Below are positions 1 to 12,652 of a stretch of 64,000 nucleotides of DNA, one piece after another (position 1 is the first letter of the stretch; each line of letters starts with the position of its first letter). The translations under genes and the position numbers were made by a program. This DNA is from Glomus cerebriforme (Eukaryota > Glomeromycota > Glomeromycetes > Glomerales > Glomeraceae), in assembly GCA_003550305.1 (NCBI GenBank), contig QKYT01000292.1:72933-136932 (forward strand), written 5' to 3'. The notes beneath the pieces were generated by a model. It was not told the DNA's origin. It saw only the letters and a list, made by a program, of their open reading frames with translations, and did no database searches.

Positions 1-41
1 TTTTTTTTTAATAAAAAAAAAATTAATTTATTTCTCATCAG

Positions 42-3000
42 ATCTCGCCAAATCATGCTGAAGCGATTAAATGCATAGTTGATATTTTGGATATGCTTAG
101 TTTGGTAAACATCTTATTCTGTTAAAATATGATTTTAGGTTATAATTATATATTAAATTATTTTTGATAGGTCCGAAATAATCAATATGGAAAATTTCCT
201 TTACCTTTACTTTTTGATTTCGCACCTTGGTTATTTGAAGCTTGCAATTTACCTTTGTAAGAGAAATGTAGTTATTTATTTTATGAACGAACTATTGACT
301 AGAGTAACTAAATTTTTTATATTTAATAGGGCATTCGCACCAGGACGTGCATTAGCATATGCTGGATTATGCAAAATAATGTCATATCCCCATGAAGACT
401 TTGATGAGGAATATTATCCTCATTTTTATCGTGCTTTATTAAAGGGGTTATCTGATCAAGATTCTTCAATAACACTTGCAATTATTAACAATTCAACAAA
501 GCTCTTTTCTCATAAACTTCCTGGTTGTAATATTCTATATTATAGTTTTATTGAGACAATTCGGAATTTATTATCTAAACATGATTATAATAGTACTTCG
601 GAGGTTACAATACAAAATGCTATTACTATACTTTGTTCATTAATTTGTATTGTGAATCAGTTACCTTCTCTTCAGGTTCCAAACATATCTTATAAGGATT
701 TAACCAAAATGAATGGGGAAGATTTAGATGAATTAAATTTAAGTAAATTGGATAATATAAAGTTTTCAGAGGTTAGTTAAATTTATTAATCATTCTTTAA
801 TGAAATATTTATAAATTTGAAAAACATAAATCATAATTTTTTTATAGTTAAGATTAATGTTGCAAGAAACTTTAGTGAGCGCACTTTCAACTGAGGACAC
901 AATTAGCAATTATGAGACACATAATATGCTATTATACGGGCTATGTACTCTTGCATTTGATGAACTTACAGCAATTTCTTGGTAAGTATATAATAATATA
1001 TTTAGAAATGTATAAAGAAATTATTTACATTTATTTTTTTTTTTTAAAATATATATTTATTTAAGGCCAGACAAAACAATTATTAAAGGCTGTCTTCAGG
1101 CTTTATTGGAACAGTTATACTGGAGCCATTTACCAGTAGTTACTGTTGCTGCAGATTGCTTAATAACTTTCGCACAAAATTCTTCGTTATGGTGTGAAGA
1201 TGATGGTGTATGATATTTAATTATAATTATATTATTATATTTTGTGTTATACCTAATAAATATACCCATATACATTTTTTTTTTATTTTTAAGATATATT
1301 TCATGATTTTACAAGATGTATTTGGGAACTTAATCGGATCTTTGAATGAACATCTTGCACTACAAAAAGCATCACACAAAAATGGAAGAGGTATGTAAAT
1401 TATTTAGTATTCCTTTTTTTTTTTGTTCATTTATATTAATTTGATCCTTACTATATGTAGGATTTATAATAGCCAAAATATTTTATTGTCTTCTTGAATG
1501 GCTCATGATTATTCCTCCGAATCTCTTTACAGACACAGAATTATGTCAACTTGTATTTGATGCAATTGAAATGGCTTTTGAACTTTCAAATGTAAGTGAA
1601 AGTGAATTATAATAATAATTTTTTTTTATATATAATTTCTAATATTTGATTTAACAAAATAGTTAGAATTAAATAAAAATCCGAAAAAAAAATATCCAAT
1701 CTCATTTTATAAGAGTAAAGGAAAAAATTTAAATAACGAATATCCAGTAAAATTTAAAAAAGCAGAGAGAACGGTACCATTAGATAATGTATTAGAGCAT
1801 GATCATAGTTTTAATGTTGTTGGGTTTGATAGTTCTGCTGAAGATGTAAACTTTGTCAAGGTATTTATTAGTCATATTTCTGTTATATACAGTGTTCAAA
1901 ATTCAAATCGAACACCATAATTTGTAAATAATAATAATAAATTTTTATAGGAAATTGCAGAATTCGTTTTATTACATTTAACGCATCACTTGGATAACTT
2001 TTCGCCGATTCATGGACCTGCTATGATGCATAGGTAAACAAGCAAAGTATTAATATACTATCTATATTATCATTAGATTATTTATTTCTCTTCTTTAATT
2101 TTTAGCACATTTGTGGGCCCTATGGGAGCTGATACAAAAGATGATGAAGTTTCAAATAATTATCACTATTTTTCGTTTAATGATACAACCATAATAACGT
2201 TGGTTGAAATACCAGGAAAAGACTCATCAGGTAAATAAAATTATAAAAAAAAAAAATTTTTTCTTAATATTAGAACAGAATAAATAAAAATTTATTGTTT
2301 GTAGCATCGCGAATGATAATTCGAGATTTTACGGGAAAATATTCATGGGATTCTAAATTATTTTATGAAAATAAACATTCATCCACTGGAAATAATTTAA
2401 TAAAATCTAATAGTATAATATGTGATAATATGATTTTTAATTCAGATATTAAAGTGGAATCTAATTCTTCCTTGTAAGTATAATATAACTTTAACTTATT
2501 TGACATTCTTATAAAGTCAAATTATCTTTATTATTTTTTTTTTTTTTTAAAAAAAAATTGAAGAGATATTACGACATCCCCAACGATTACAGCACGAAAC
2601 AAATCTAGTAATTTTTTTAAAGATAAAAACGGGTTACCCATTTGGACTGAAAATTGTCAATCTGAACAAGTAAATATGTTAGATAATTTACTTCAATAGT
2701 AAGTATGGTTTAAATTTGTATTGATTTTTTTTAAGAAAAAACAATTAATCTAGTTTCCGTTATAAAAAAGTATTGATGAACAAACATCGTCTATAACGTT
2801 AAATCAAACATATTCGCCGAGTTCAACATCAGATGATTTAGTTTTGCTTGAAAAAGAATTAGATCGACATATTCAAGAAGAAGTTCTTTATGATAAGGCT
2901 ACAGATGCTCAAGCGTGAGTTTCGCTAAAAAAAATTTCTTCAAATTGCTTAAATTCTTATTAACTTTGTTTGCTTATAGACAATCTTGGTACGAAAATGT

Positions 3001-4082
3001 TATTTCATTAAGAAATAATACATTACGGGACGACAACAAAATATTTAATAGACTTTCAAGAAATCCATTATATTCCCGATCAACGTCACATTCATCGCTT
3101 GGAGCAGATTTTTCATTATCAAAGTCATTTTTACCAGTTTTACCACCAGTGGCCGAAAAACCTTCAGAACCATATCAACAATGTAGATTATTTTTAAGTC
3201 ATTTTGGATGGTTAACACCAGAATCATTAAATGATGGCACAATATGTGTATTAAATAAAGGAAGTACATTATTTAGAGATATAAGATTATTAGACAAAAA
3301 ACATGCAAGAGAAGTATTTAAATTTGCTTTATTATATGTTGGGCCCGGACAAGAAGATGAACAAAGTATTTTACATAATACAAGCGGAAGTGAAAAATAT
3401 AATGAGTTTGTACAGAGTCTTGGATGGGATATTGATTTAACTACCCATCCTGGATATCTTGGCGGATTAGAAAGAAATTGTTCAAATGGATTAACTGCTG
3501 TTTATTATTGCACATCAACTATTGAAGTTATATTTCATGACGTTACCAAGATGCCAACTGATCCGAATGATCCTAAACAATTAAGAAAAGTAAGTATTTA
3601 AGGAATTCTTGTAAATTAGTTCTTTCATTTTTGATATATATTTCCTTCTCATCTCTCTTTAGAAACGACATATCGGTAATGATCATGTACATATAGTATG
3701 GAATGAACACCATAGAGATTATCGTAAAAGTACAATAGGAGGAGATTTTGGTAATGTACAAATAGTAATAACACCATTATCTAATGAATTATATGATGTA
3801 GATATTTATAGAGATTCAAAAATACCTCCATTTGGACCTTTATTACATGGAATGGTAATATCACGTAATGTATTAGGACCATTGGTTAGAATGACAGCAA
3901 TACACGCATATAGAAATAGTTTACATCATATTACTAGTAATCATTCAACTATTTATCAACATCCTTATATGGAAAGGGCCACTGATATTCAAATGATTAT
4001 GAGTAAACATAAAAGTAATAATTGTAGTACTTTTGAGGCATTTATGTCTAAAATTTTTTTTAGTGAAGATTTAACTGTATAA
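42..4082 (+). CDS. Ral GTPase-activating protein beta-subunit-like, Rap-GAP domain protein (5' end outside window)
   Basis: Fifteen exons can be joined: 42-104, 171-256, 330-771, 848-981, 1066-1205, 1316-1390, 1461-1591, 1663-1860, 1951-2033, 2106-2230, 2305-2473, 2564-2698, 2771-2914, 2980-3589, 3663-4082. They sum to 2955 nt, 984 codons plus TAA. The C-terminal exon carries the Rap-GAP signature HIGNDHVHIVW with the asparagine-thumb residue (Asn codon 3678-3680), followed by an IVITPL strand. Upstream parts are helical (for example FPLPLLFDFAPWLFEACN), as in the large Ral-GAP/tuberin proteins. Family members stimulate GTP hydrolysis by Ral/Rheb-type small GTPases, usually as heterodimers. 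RALGAPB is roughly 1500 aa, so about one third should lie upstream of the window. The exon 5/6 junction could instead use 1207/1294, adding 8 codons. Tuberin-like or Ral-GAP alpha is less likely. The fold assignment is firm, the subunit assignment is inference. Confidence 0.85.
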
Positions 4083-6538
4083 TAATAATATTTGTAATGT
4101 GAGGATTTTTTTTTTGTTGGACATTTTTAACTTATAATATGTGTAAAATTTGGAGGGTGAAGGTAATTGAAGCTTTTAAGTTGGTATTATTTAATAAATA
4201 ATTATTGATTTACTTATGTAAAAATTCAGAGTTAAAGATTAATTATTGACACTTTTGATTTCCAATGATCACCCACTGAATATCATTTATTGATCGAAGC
4301 TCTTCCCGCCTAAGAACAGAGAATATTAATTTATTGATAATACACTTTGAAAAGCATTCCATATTAAATTATTAATTCACCTCACTTATATCTTAGTAGT
4401 GATTTGAGGAAACAATGTCTACTGGATTCACAGTTTGTATTATTCATTATGAAAAAAACACCATAATTTGAGGGTTAAATGGTAAATCGATAAGCAAAGT
4501 AACAAAACTTAATAAGAATTCGGACTCTTGATTTTCAGTAGAAACATCAATGAAATGTCTATCAATCAAAGGACCAGCCGTATATTTGTTTGCCCACATT
4601 TCAGGCTAAATTTTTTAGTTATTCTCTGATTGACAAATGATGTGGTGAAAAGTAACCAATAAAATAAATTACACAGATACAAGAATTTGAAAATTAGATA
4701 AATTAAAAGAGCCATGGATAATAACATTAATAGCAGACTACATGGTATTATATTTTTCGTTGTAAAGAGGACTATATGAGTGATGTATATGAATCCTTGA
4801 TTCCGATGGGACTGTTGTTGAAGTTGAGCGCTGTGAAATTTGCTTCGAATAATTTTCCATTGCATATCGTGTGCGTTAAAAAATATATTAATAAAGTATT
4901 CTCGAGACATTGGGGTGTGCAGTCAACTAATTAAATCAAAACTATGTATTATGTATAGTATCATACTTGAATATTTTTGTAAACATACAGTACATAACAG
5001 ATCAAATCAAATTAATTTGCCGGAATGAATTTACTAGTAGTTTTAGTATCAAAATCTAACGTATTTCAAGTTTTTGCTCATCCATCCCATTTATCATTTC
5101 ATTAATTTTTCTTTTTATTATCATTTTTTTCTTCGTCTCTGATTTATTAGCCTTTCATTGATGAGTATGACTTGAAATTGGAGACATTTTTCTGATAAAA
5201 ATCCTAAATATAAAGCTTGATAACTTTTGTTCTAAATTAACATTTAAAACAAATTAAAACTTTAAATGAATATTTTATAACTTGAAAAATAATGACACCT
5301 TGCTTTCTTGAAAAAATTATTGGGGAAAAGATTTTTTATCATTAAGAAGTAATACAAAAGCGTATTTTAATATGAAGAGTTTTTTTTTTTTAAAAAAAAA
5401 GGTGGTGTCACTTGAAAGAGAGAGTTATCTAGAACATCATTGCAGAATTTGAAATGAAAAATGATAAGAATTCAAAGTTATGGAAGAATAAAAAATATAA
5501 CGATTTTAATTAAAAAATTATAGTAAATTTTACTATATGACTATATATAGTTTTGTTAAACTATCAACTGTTACAAAGAACCCTAAAATAACAATACTTT
5601 ATTGAATTTTGGCAGGTGATATTAAAATAACGTGATTTATTATTATAAGCGAGAATTATCGGATGAACGCCAGCAAGCCGTCTTCTTTTATTTCCATAAT
5701 AAATAATAAATTCGGCTTTTTTCAGGAGGTTCACAACTTTTTTCAATCCTTCTATACGATATTTTCAAACTTGTAATAAACGTATTCAATACACGTATTA
5801 GACGTTTTCTTTACAATCTTAAAGCGGCCTTACTCTATATCTATAAATAAACATGATTCTTCGGTATGTTAATACAACATCCGTTTTCGGCGGACCTTTT
5901 TAAATCTGTTCCCAAAAACGTTTCAAAATGCCGTAAATAAACAATCTCCATTGCAAAGAAAAATGCCTTTTCGTGACGAGCTGACCGAAAATTCCGCATC
6001 GTTCCGAGTTTTTCCGAACCACATTTGTATGATTATGTCATCAACTGGCAGCTGAATTTTAGAAGACAAATTAAACATTAATTTTACTGCGGTTTTTAAT
6101 GCTTAGATCGACGGATTTAAAAAATATATAATTATGAGCGAATCCTTGTTGATTTTATCTGGATCTCAAACATGCGAGTATTCAAAATTAGTCTTTTCTT
6201 TCTTCTCTTTATTTTTTGGAGCTGTTCTTGCTTTTCTTTTATAACCCATATTGTTTACATCACGGGCCCATCAATCTGTTACAAACTTCAGATATTCGTG
6301 CATTGTGTGATTTGTGTTATCCCTCGTGTGATACAACATCATGCAAGAATCTGTGAATATCAATCAAATATAGTAGTCAACAACAAACAGATATAGGAAT
6401 CTAAAAAAAAAAATTCTGTACACCAGTACGGAAATATTGCATGTGCTGGTTGATGTTTTCTTGAAATTGCAGCTGGTCTTCATATTTCATTTCAGAAAAT
6501 TCGAAAACTTTCATCCTTTTTGCTCTTTTATTATCATA
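4083..6538. other. Intergenic region between Rap-GAP gene and syntaxin gene
   Basis: No supported gene. The stretch holds the 3' flank of the Rap-GAP gene and the upstream region of the syntaxin gene. Bases 5820-6060 are noticeably less AT-rich than their surroundings and could contain promoter elements, but no specific site could be named. A 114-codon open frame on the minus strand (4566-4910) shows no domain, conserved motif or splice context and was not called. Confidence 0.5.
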
Positions 6539-8175
6539 ATGAGTACGTACGAATCTTTGGTGAGTAAACTATAAGTGATCATTAATTTATTACTTTGAAC
6601 TTTAATTTACCATTTTGATTTTTTTTTCCATTACTTTTCTAGCCTCCGCACGAAGCGGTGGAAATTCCAATGGAGAGAATCGAAAGTGAAAGCCAAGCTG
6701 GCCCTAGCACCGGTGGTGGCGGTCAAAGTCTTGGCGAATTTTTTAAAGAGGCAAGTATTAAATTTCATAATTTAATTGAGGCGAATTAATTTTGACGAAC
6801 TTTCAACAACTCTTATTCATGTAGATATAATGACAAAATAAAATTTATCGCATTCGAATTATTAGGTAAATGCTATTCAAGAAATGATTCGAAATATTAA
6901 AGAAAACATGTCAGGAATCGAAGCTTTACACAAAAGAACCTTGGTCACGGTAACGGATGATGAGAGTTCTCGTTGAGCACCGTTCCCAATTTCTTCTTTA
7001 ATCCAACTTAAATTATTTTTATACAATATTCTTACTACATAAACTTCTTTTCATAATAGGAATGTCTCGGCAACTGGATTTGCTAATATCAGAGACGAGC
7101 CGCATAGCAGGTCAAATAAGCAATAAGTTAGCGTGTAAGAGAAGTTTTATATGATTTTTTAATGATTGTTAATCGATGATATACTAAATGCTGCTACTTT
7201 TGTAAATCAGTGATGGAACAAAATAACAAAGTTTTACCAACTGGACAAGATCAGACGCAAATGCGTTTATCACATGTAATTGATTACTTTGATTCTATTA
7301 AATATATATATTTATTTATCTCTAATGGGTTGTTCTTTTTTTTATAAAAAAACATAAATAAAATAAAGCACGCGACATTAGCTAAATCGTTTATTGACAC
7401 AATGACAACTTATCGCCGAATGCAAATGGAAAATGAGAAAAAGTACAAGGAGAGGATTGTAAGACAATTTCGCATAGGTGTGTAAGTTAACATATAACTA
7501 GGTTTGATTAAGATGACAATATTTACTTTTATTTAATTTAGTAAAACCTGATGTCACACAACAAGATATTGATCAGTTGTTGAATGAAGAATCTGGGCCA
7601 ATATTTACCTCACAGGTTTGTTTTTTGCTTTGATATTCATTTTCAAGGAAGCTGTTTATGAAATTTAATCTCTTAAATTCAGATACTATCGAAAACGCAA
7701 TCAGAACAATCGCGTGCGATTCTTACAGAAGTTCAGGATCGACAGAGAGATATTATAAGAATAGAAAAATCAATTGCTGTACGAATATTAAATTATTTCT
7801 TATTATCACGTTTTTTTACATTTCCTAATTAATAAATCTTTAATCATAGGAATTAAATAAAATGTTCAGCGAAGTTCAAGCGTTGGTGTTAGAGGAGGAC
7901 AATAAGGTAAAAAAAATGACTGAAGCAACCAATGCCATACAGGATGATGATAATCAAGAAGAACAAGTTACAAGGACAACAATGAAAGTAAAGGTAAATC
8001 GTACTTACAATTGTTTTCTTACGGCTGTAAACTTTATCTTTTTTTTTTTGATGATATTTATTTTTATAAATCAACATTTCAGAAAAAATGGAAAATAATT
8101 GGTTTGATACTGTTATTAATAATAATAATTGTGGCAGTTACTTTAGCGGTAGTTTTAACACAGAATAATGGATAA
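6539..8175 (+). CDS. Syntaxin-type SNARE (Sso1/Psy1/STX1-like), tail-anchored
   Basis: Ten exons: 6539-6559, 6643-6750, 6866-6971, 7060-7134, 7211-7275, 7369-7477, 7542-7615, 7683-7778, 7850-7993, 8083-8175; 891 nt, 296 aa. The N-terminal part has the Habc-helix pattern (FFKEVNAIQEMIRNIKENM, then RQLDLLISETSRIAGQISNK). The SNARE motif spans about residues 210-258, and residues 270-292 (IIGLILLLIIIIVAVTLAVV) form the C-terminal membrane anchor with a short luminal tail. Syntaxins are Qa-SNAREs that drive vesicle fusion, here probably at the plasma membrane. Two oddities: the intron after exon 2 starts with GC (GC-AG), and the expected zero-layer glutamine is Glu234 (GAG, 7895-7897) if exon 9 is read through. 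The second half of the SNARE motif is acidic and lacks clear heptad hydrophobics. Exon 9 might hide a further intron. Start chosen as the ATG giving an in-frame first exon. Confidence 0.88.
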
Positions 8176-9814
8176 TGGTCGATTATTTATCGGAAGCCAT
8201 TTTTCGTTGTAATTTTTTTTAATAATGTATTTGAATTTTGTTGTTTTTAATGCAAGGAATAATTGTAAACCTTAAATAGATGTTAAATTTTAAATATAAG
8301 TTCATGTAGAGTGTATTAAATATTTGTTAGATTAATATTTATTAGAACAAACTAAAATTTCTGCCCATTATATACGCTTTTTTTTTTTAGATGCGCCATA
8401 ATAATAATATTTTATGACAATCTTTCCAGTTATGTCAATGATACGAATTATCAGAACATTCTAGATTCTAATAAACGTAGATGCGATCTAAATAGAGCAT
8501 TTTAAGGCGTTGGCAAAATAGTAGCACGCGCATAGAACATTACTCATTTTATTTAAATTAAAAAGTCTTTATGCATATAAGTTGTTTAAATGTTTTGATG
8601 TGGGGGTTGAAATGCAACATTAGAAATCGGAAATTTTCTGATATATTTCCGATTTTCAATCCTGGGGTAAGTTATATTTTACTATAAAAGGTTGAGTTTA
8701 TTGATTTTAAGGGCGTGATACAGTATGCGTTAAAGTAAATCAGGTCGATAAAAAAAAATGCAATTCAATTACTCCTCAAACAATCAAACAAATACAAAAT
8801 AATTCTTATATTTAATTTGCACAACAATAGAATTGAATTAACCAATGGGAATCCAGATAGAACGATAGGAATAATTTATCCGTGTATCAATTTTTATTTT
8901 TTAGGACTTTATTTATAAGTTAATTAATGTAAGAGAAATTAAGTACATGTCTTTGTTTTTTTAATATGTAATTAAATAAAAAATATATATATATTCATTA
9001 AACTGAAACGCGTAGTGATACAGTAACTAAAATCCTAAGGGCGTGACCATTAACCAGAATTGTATCATTTATAATATGATTATTTGCCTATTAAAAAAAA
9101 AATCTGATTATTCAGATCGAAAATTTTTTTACGCCAAATGAATTTTTTATAGTAAATTTAGAAAATTATACTTATCAAATTTCAAAAAGATCTTTTTTTT
9201 TTTTTGAATGATATATTACAATAATAAAAATGTGGCTTACGTGTATGAAGAATAAGTTGTTGAAATAGAGACGAGGAGTATTTTAAAAGCAAGAAATTTC
9301 ATTATTTCATTAGGCTTATTTAAAAAATTTTTACATTTTTCATCCTCATGTTTTATTACTTTTTTTTTTCGTTTCTTTTTCTTGGAATCTTCCAATCCAT
9401 CTTTTTCATTTCATTTTTATTTTACCTAAATCACCGCCTGATGTCCGTTTATAATACTTTTATGATATCATTACCAAGATTAGATGTTGAGGGCGTTTTA
9501 GCATTAAAACCCAGATCATCTTTCAAGAATTTTTGTTTCTTCGAATATTGTCTGCTCCATTTCTTTATGTTGAAACATTATGAAAATTTTTTTTTACATT
9601 ATTCAATAAAAAAAACTCATAATATATCGTGTGTAATAATTAATGTCACGTGCCTCTGCTAACTATGTGGCGCGTTTTTTTAAAACCACTAATCAAAATC
9701 AACTTTGTAAACAATGATTAACTATTATTGATTAACTACTATAGTATCAAGAAATTAGTTTGAGAGTTTAAAAAAATCTTAAATCCGAGGTCATTTAATT
9801 ATGAAAAATTAAAT
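8176..9814. other. Intergenic region downstream of syntaxin
   Basis: No supported gene; AT-rich with homopolymer runs. Short repeated phrase AAGGGCGTGA(T/C) occurs near 8711 and 9038. An open frame at 9348-9662 is rich in Phe/Leu from poly-T and was not accepted. Confidence 0.45.
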
Positions 9815-9822
9815 TATAAAAG
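9815..9822 (+). promoter_or_regulatory. TATA-like box (TATAAAAG) upstream of secreted-protein gene
   Basis: TATAAAAG lies 86 bp before the ATG of the small secreted protein gene, a spacing suited to a core promoter with a short 5' leader. In such AT-rich DNA a chance match is possible. Confidence 0.35.
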
Positions 9823-9907
9823 AACGTAAAATTCCACCTTTCAAAAAATTTCAATTCGTGCGCTTTTACACACAAGAAAAGAACACAAATAATTAAATCA
9901 TTCAACA

Positions 9908-10389
9908 ATGTCAAAATTTCTTTTCCTTGCTATCATTTTTTCCTTAACCCTTCTTATTCTCTCTTCGTTCGCAATTGCAATTCCTATGGCCGAAAATCCT
10001 TCTATTGACCTCGTCAATGATGTAGAATCTAAACCTTCAAGATCTCCAAATACCGAATTGTCTGTTGAGGAAGGCGAAAGTAAAGATGATGTTGAAGCTC
10101 AAGGATTCGGGTACATACTATTTCAATAATTTAATTCAGCAAAATTTTTGTATATAATATATATAGAATTTTTTTTTATCGATTTATTGTTAATAAAATT
10201 TTATCTAGATTTCCCGAATACTATCCTGGATATTATTATCCTGAAGACTACTCTGATTACTATTCTGGTTATTCTGGTTACAGTTGGCGATGGCCTTATT
10301 CTTATTCGTTTGGACGCAGATTCGGATACCCTCGGTACTTTGGTTATCCAGGTTATCCAAGTTATCCATATTTCAACAGAAGAGGTTAA
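9908..10389 (+). CDS. Small secreted Tyr/Gly-rich protein (effector or cell-wall candidate)
   Basis: Two exons, 9908-10110 and 10209-10389, join in frame to 384 nt, 127 aa. Residues 1-24 are a clear signal peptide (Lys near the N-terminus, hydrophobic core LFLAIIFSLTLLIL, small residues before a cleavage site around AIA-IP). Residues about 25-65 are an acidic, Ser/Pro-containing spacer. The C-terminal half is a low-complexity Tyr/Gly/Pro region with repeated YSGYSG, YPGYP and YPSYP units plus Arg/Trp, and no cysteines. No enzyme domain is visible. Such proteins are secreted structural or adhesive proteins, or candidate host-interaction effectors; the sequence does not decide. A TATA-like box lies 86 bp upstream and AATAAATAAATAAA follows the stop. 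No known family recognised. Confidence 0.75.
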
Positions 10390-10849
10390 TTAATCAAGAC
10401 GTTTATTGATTCTCTTTTATGTATCTTTTATAACTTTTAACAAAGCAAATATGAAATAAATAAATAAATTCCTGATATTCTTGATATAATACTTTTAAAA
10501 GAAAAAAACTTTTAATTTTATTTACTACTACTTGTAAATCACATTCTAAGAAAAAAAAATTGTTTCAAGACAGTAATTTAGCTTTTGAACCCAAAATCAA
10601 TTTGCGTACTACTAGTAACAATAAAACTAAAAACACGAACTCATTTCAAAGAGAAAAAAAAAGCCTAGTACGAGAAGATAGAAAAAGACTTTAAAGAATT
10701 GCAGAAAGAAACTAATTCCAAATTTGAAGCCAAAGTAAGATAGATTAAAACGTGCAGTATTAAAAGCACTCGTCTTACTAGTTTTTATTACTAGACTAAA
10801 CAATATTCAGAATGAATAAAAATTGCTAACATTTATTGTGGATATGGGT

Positions 10850-11080
10850 TTTTACCGTGACCAAAGATTCTTTTGTGTAAAGCTTCAGTTCCTGACATGT
10901 TTTCTTTACCTAATATTTCGAATCATTCCTTGAATAGGCATTTCCTAATAATTCGAATGTGATTATATCTACATATGATTTGTTGAAAGTTCATCAAAAT
11001 TAATGAATTATGAAATTTATCTCTTGCCAAGACTTTACTGTCAACATCAGTGCTAGGCTTTCACTTTTGATTCTCTCATA
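10850..11080 (-). pseudogene. Inverted, intron-containing relic of the syntaxin gene (exons 2-3)
   Basis: Read on the minus strand, this segment resembles 6675-6955 of the syntaxin gene: end of exon 2 (near AGAGAATC-AAAGTGAAAGC), the following intron including its ATTATTAGG acceptor, and exon 3 (near AACATGTCAGGAA and GAAGCTTTACACAAAAGAA). Intron sequence is retained, so the copy arose by DNA duplication, not reverse transcription. There are several indels (for example a short insertion after GAAATATTA) and internal losses in exon 2, so it cannot encode a functional product. It lies about 3.9 kb downstream of the parent and is inverted. Confidence 0.85.
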
Positions 11081-12652
11081 TTTATTTATTTCAATTTATA
11101 TATTGAACAAAAAGAATTTGAAATACTTATTTACCTATGATTCTTTCCATGACCAAGGCGTTATTTTAGTTGCATTGTGAATCATTTCGACAAAACAATT
11201 TGCTTTCTTTCCTTTGATTACACATCTTATATTATTGTTCTTTCCTATAAACAGAAGCATGTCCATGGATAAACGCACTCCTTTAAGAGATAACTAAAGA
11301 GGAATAATCATCCAATTTACCAGAGCTCCAGGTATAAATTTAAGAGAATCCTTAATGGTTAAGACCAATGTATTTTTTCCTTTAATGGTTTGAAGTATTT
11401 TAAACTTAGGAGTTGGCCATTTTGTATTATGAGAGTATAGGAGAAGCCATGCTCATGAAGCTTTATAAAAGGAAGGAGGAAAAGGATTAATCATATCCTG
11501 CCCAGTTATAAAAAGAGTTACTCCTTGATTACTATTAATTAAATCTAGTCAGAAGTTCTGAAACATTGCCTCAAGATAAATGATGCCCCAGCTCTATTTA
11601 GAGAAATGTGATTACTTTAATAAATTATATGAAAACTTTGAATAACTTCTTTAATAACTAAAAAAAAAAAATTCCTACTAAAGCTATTTTAAACGATAAT
11701 GATATTATAAAGTTATTTAGGAGAAAATGTATAAAAAAATAAACAAATAATAATGATTATACTTTGAAAAGAAACTAACTTTTAGATGATACAATAAAAT
11801 CTTTGCAAAATTAGAATATTTTTTTTGAATGCAAATAAATGAATTTAGGGTAGAAAATATAGATGTTTTTAAAAATACCTAAATTTGGTTTAGCAGCTTA
11901 AATGATAATCTCAAAAACAGATTTTAATAAAGATTTTAAATAGTATTTATTAATAGTATAATAATATTTAATAATAGTTTTTTAATAATATATTTTTACT
12001 TATAATAAATTTATAATACAAATTGAGATTATTACTAACTTTATTTTTTAAAATTTGTGTTCAAATTTTAGTAAGAGAAAAATGCAACTTTATGGCCTTC
12101 CTATAAAGGTAAAATTGTAAAAGTTTTAAAAGTCTTAAAAAAGATACTTCTTTTATCATTTTACATATATTAAATACTTTAAAATATTTATCTTTAATAT
12201 TTTTTGTTTTTATATTTATTTTTTTCTTTTTTGACTTGTGAATAATATTCCTTTTATTTATTATTATAGCTGGACATAATGGCAAAGTGGGGGGTTTAAG
12301 GACCAAAGGTCTGTCCTCCACTGCCATTATATGTTGGGGGCTCTTAAACCTCAGGAATTATATCGAGAATAAGATCTAAAAGCTCTAGAATCTTAATTTT
12401 TATATTTTATTAGAAAAGCTTCTAACCAGCTTAGAAAGTTAATTTCTATATCAATTTTTTTTATTATATATTAGAAAAGCTTCTAAGACTTCTAGAATTG
12501 TAATTTTTATATTGTAAATAAATCTAACGAAAATATATCTGGAATTGATTCTACAAGGGCTAGCGCATTAATTAAAATAAGTCTAATAAAAAATCATGTG
12601 AATTTTTAAATTTAATGAACTTTTCTATATACAAGAATGGCTTTTGTACAAG
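11081..12652. other. Repeat-derived intergenic DNA
   Basis: No intact gene. AT-rich, with a short imperfect inverted repeat around 12275-12335 (CATAATGGCAAAGTGG facing CCACTGCCATTATATG). Nothing else could be assigned. Confidence 0.4.

Noticed and set aside
4566..4910. 114-codon minus-strand frame with a hydrophobic stretch
   Set aside because: No family resemblance; overlaps ordinary intergenic sequence and has no support beyond being open.
7907..7951. A 45-nt intron inside syntaxin exon 9 (GTAAAA...ATACAG)
   Set aside because: Shorter than all other introns here and its removal shortens the SNARE motif; reading through keeps motif length. Kept as a caveat.
9348..9662. 104-codon open frame rich in Phe/Leu
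   Set aside because: Composition follows poly-T tracts; no splice context, domain or upstream signals.
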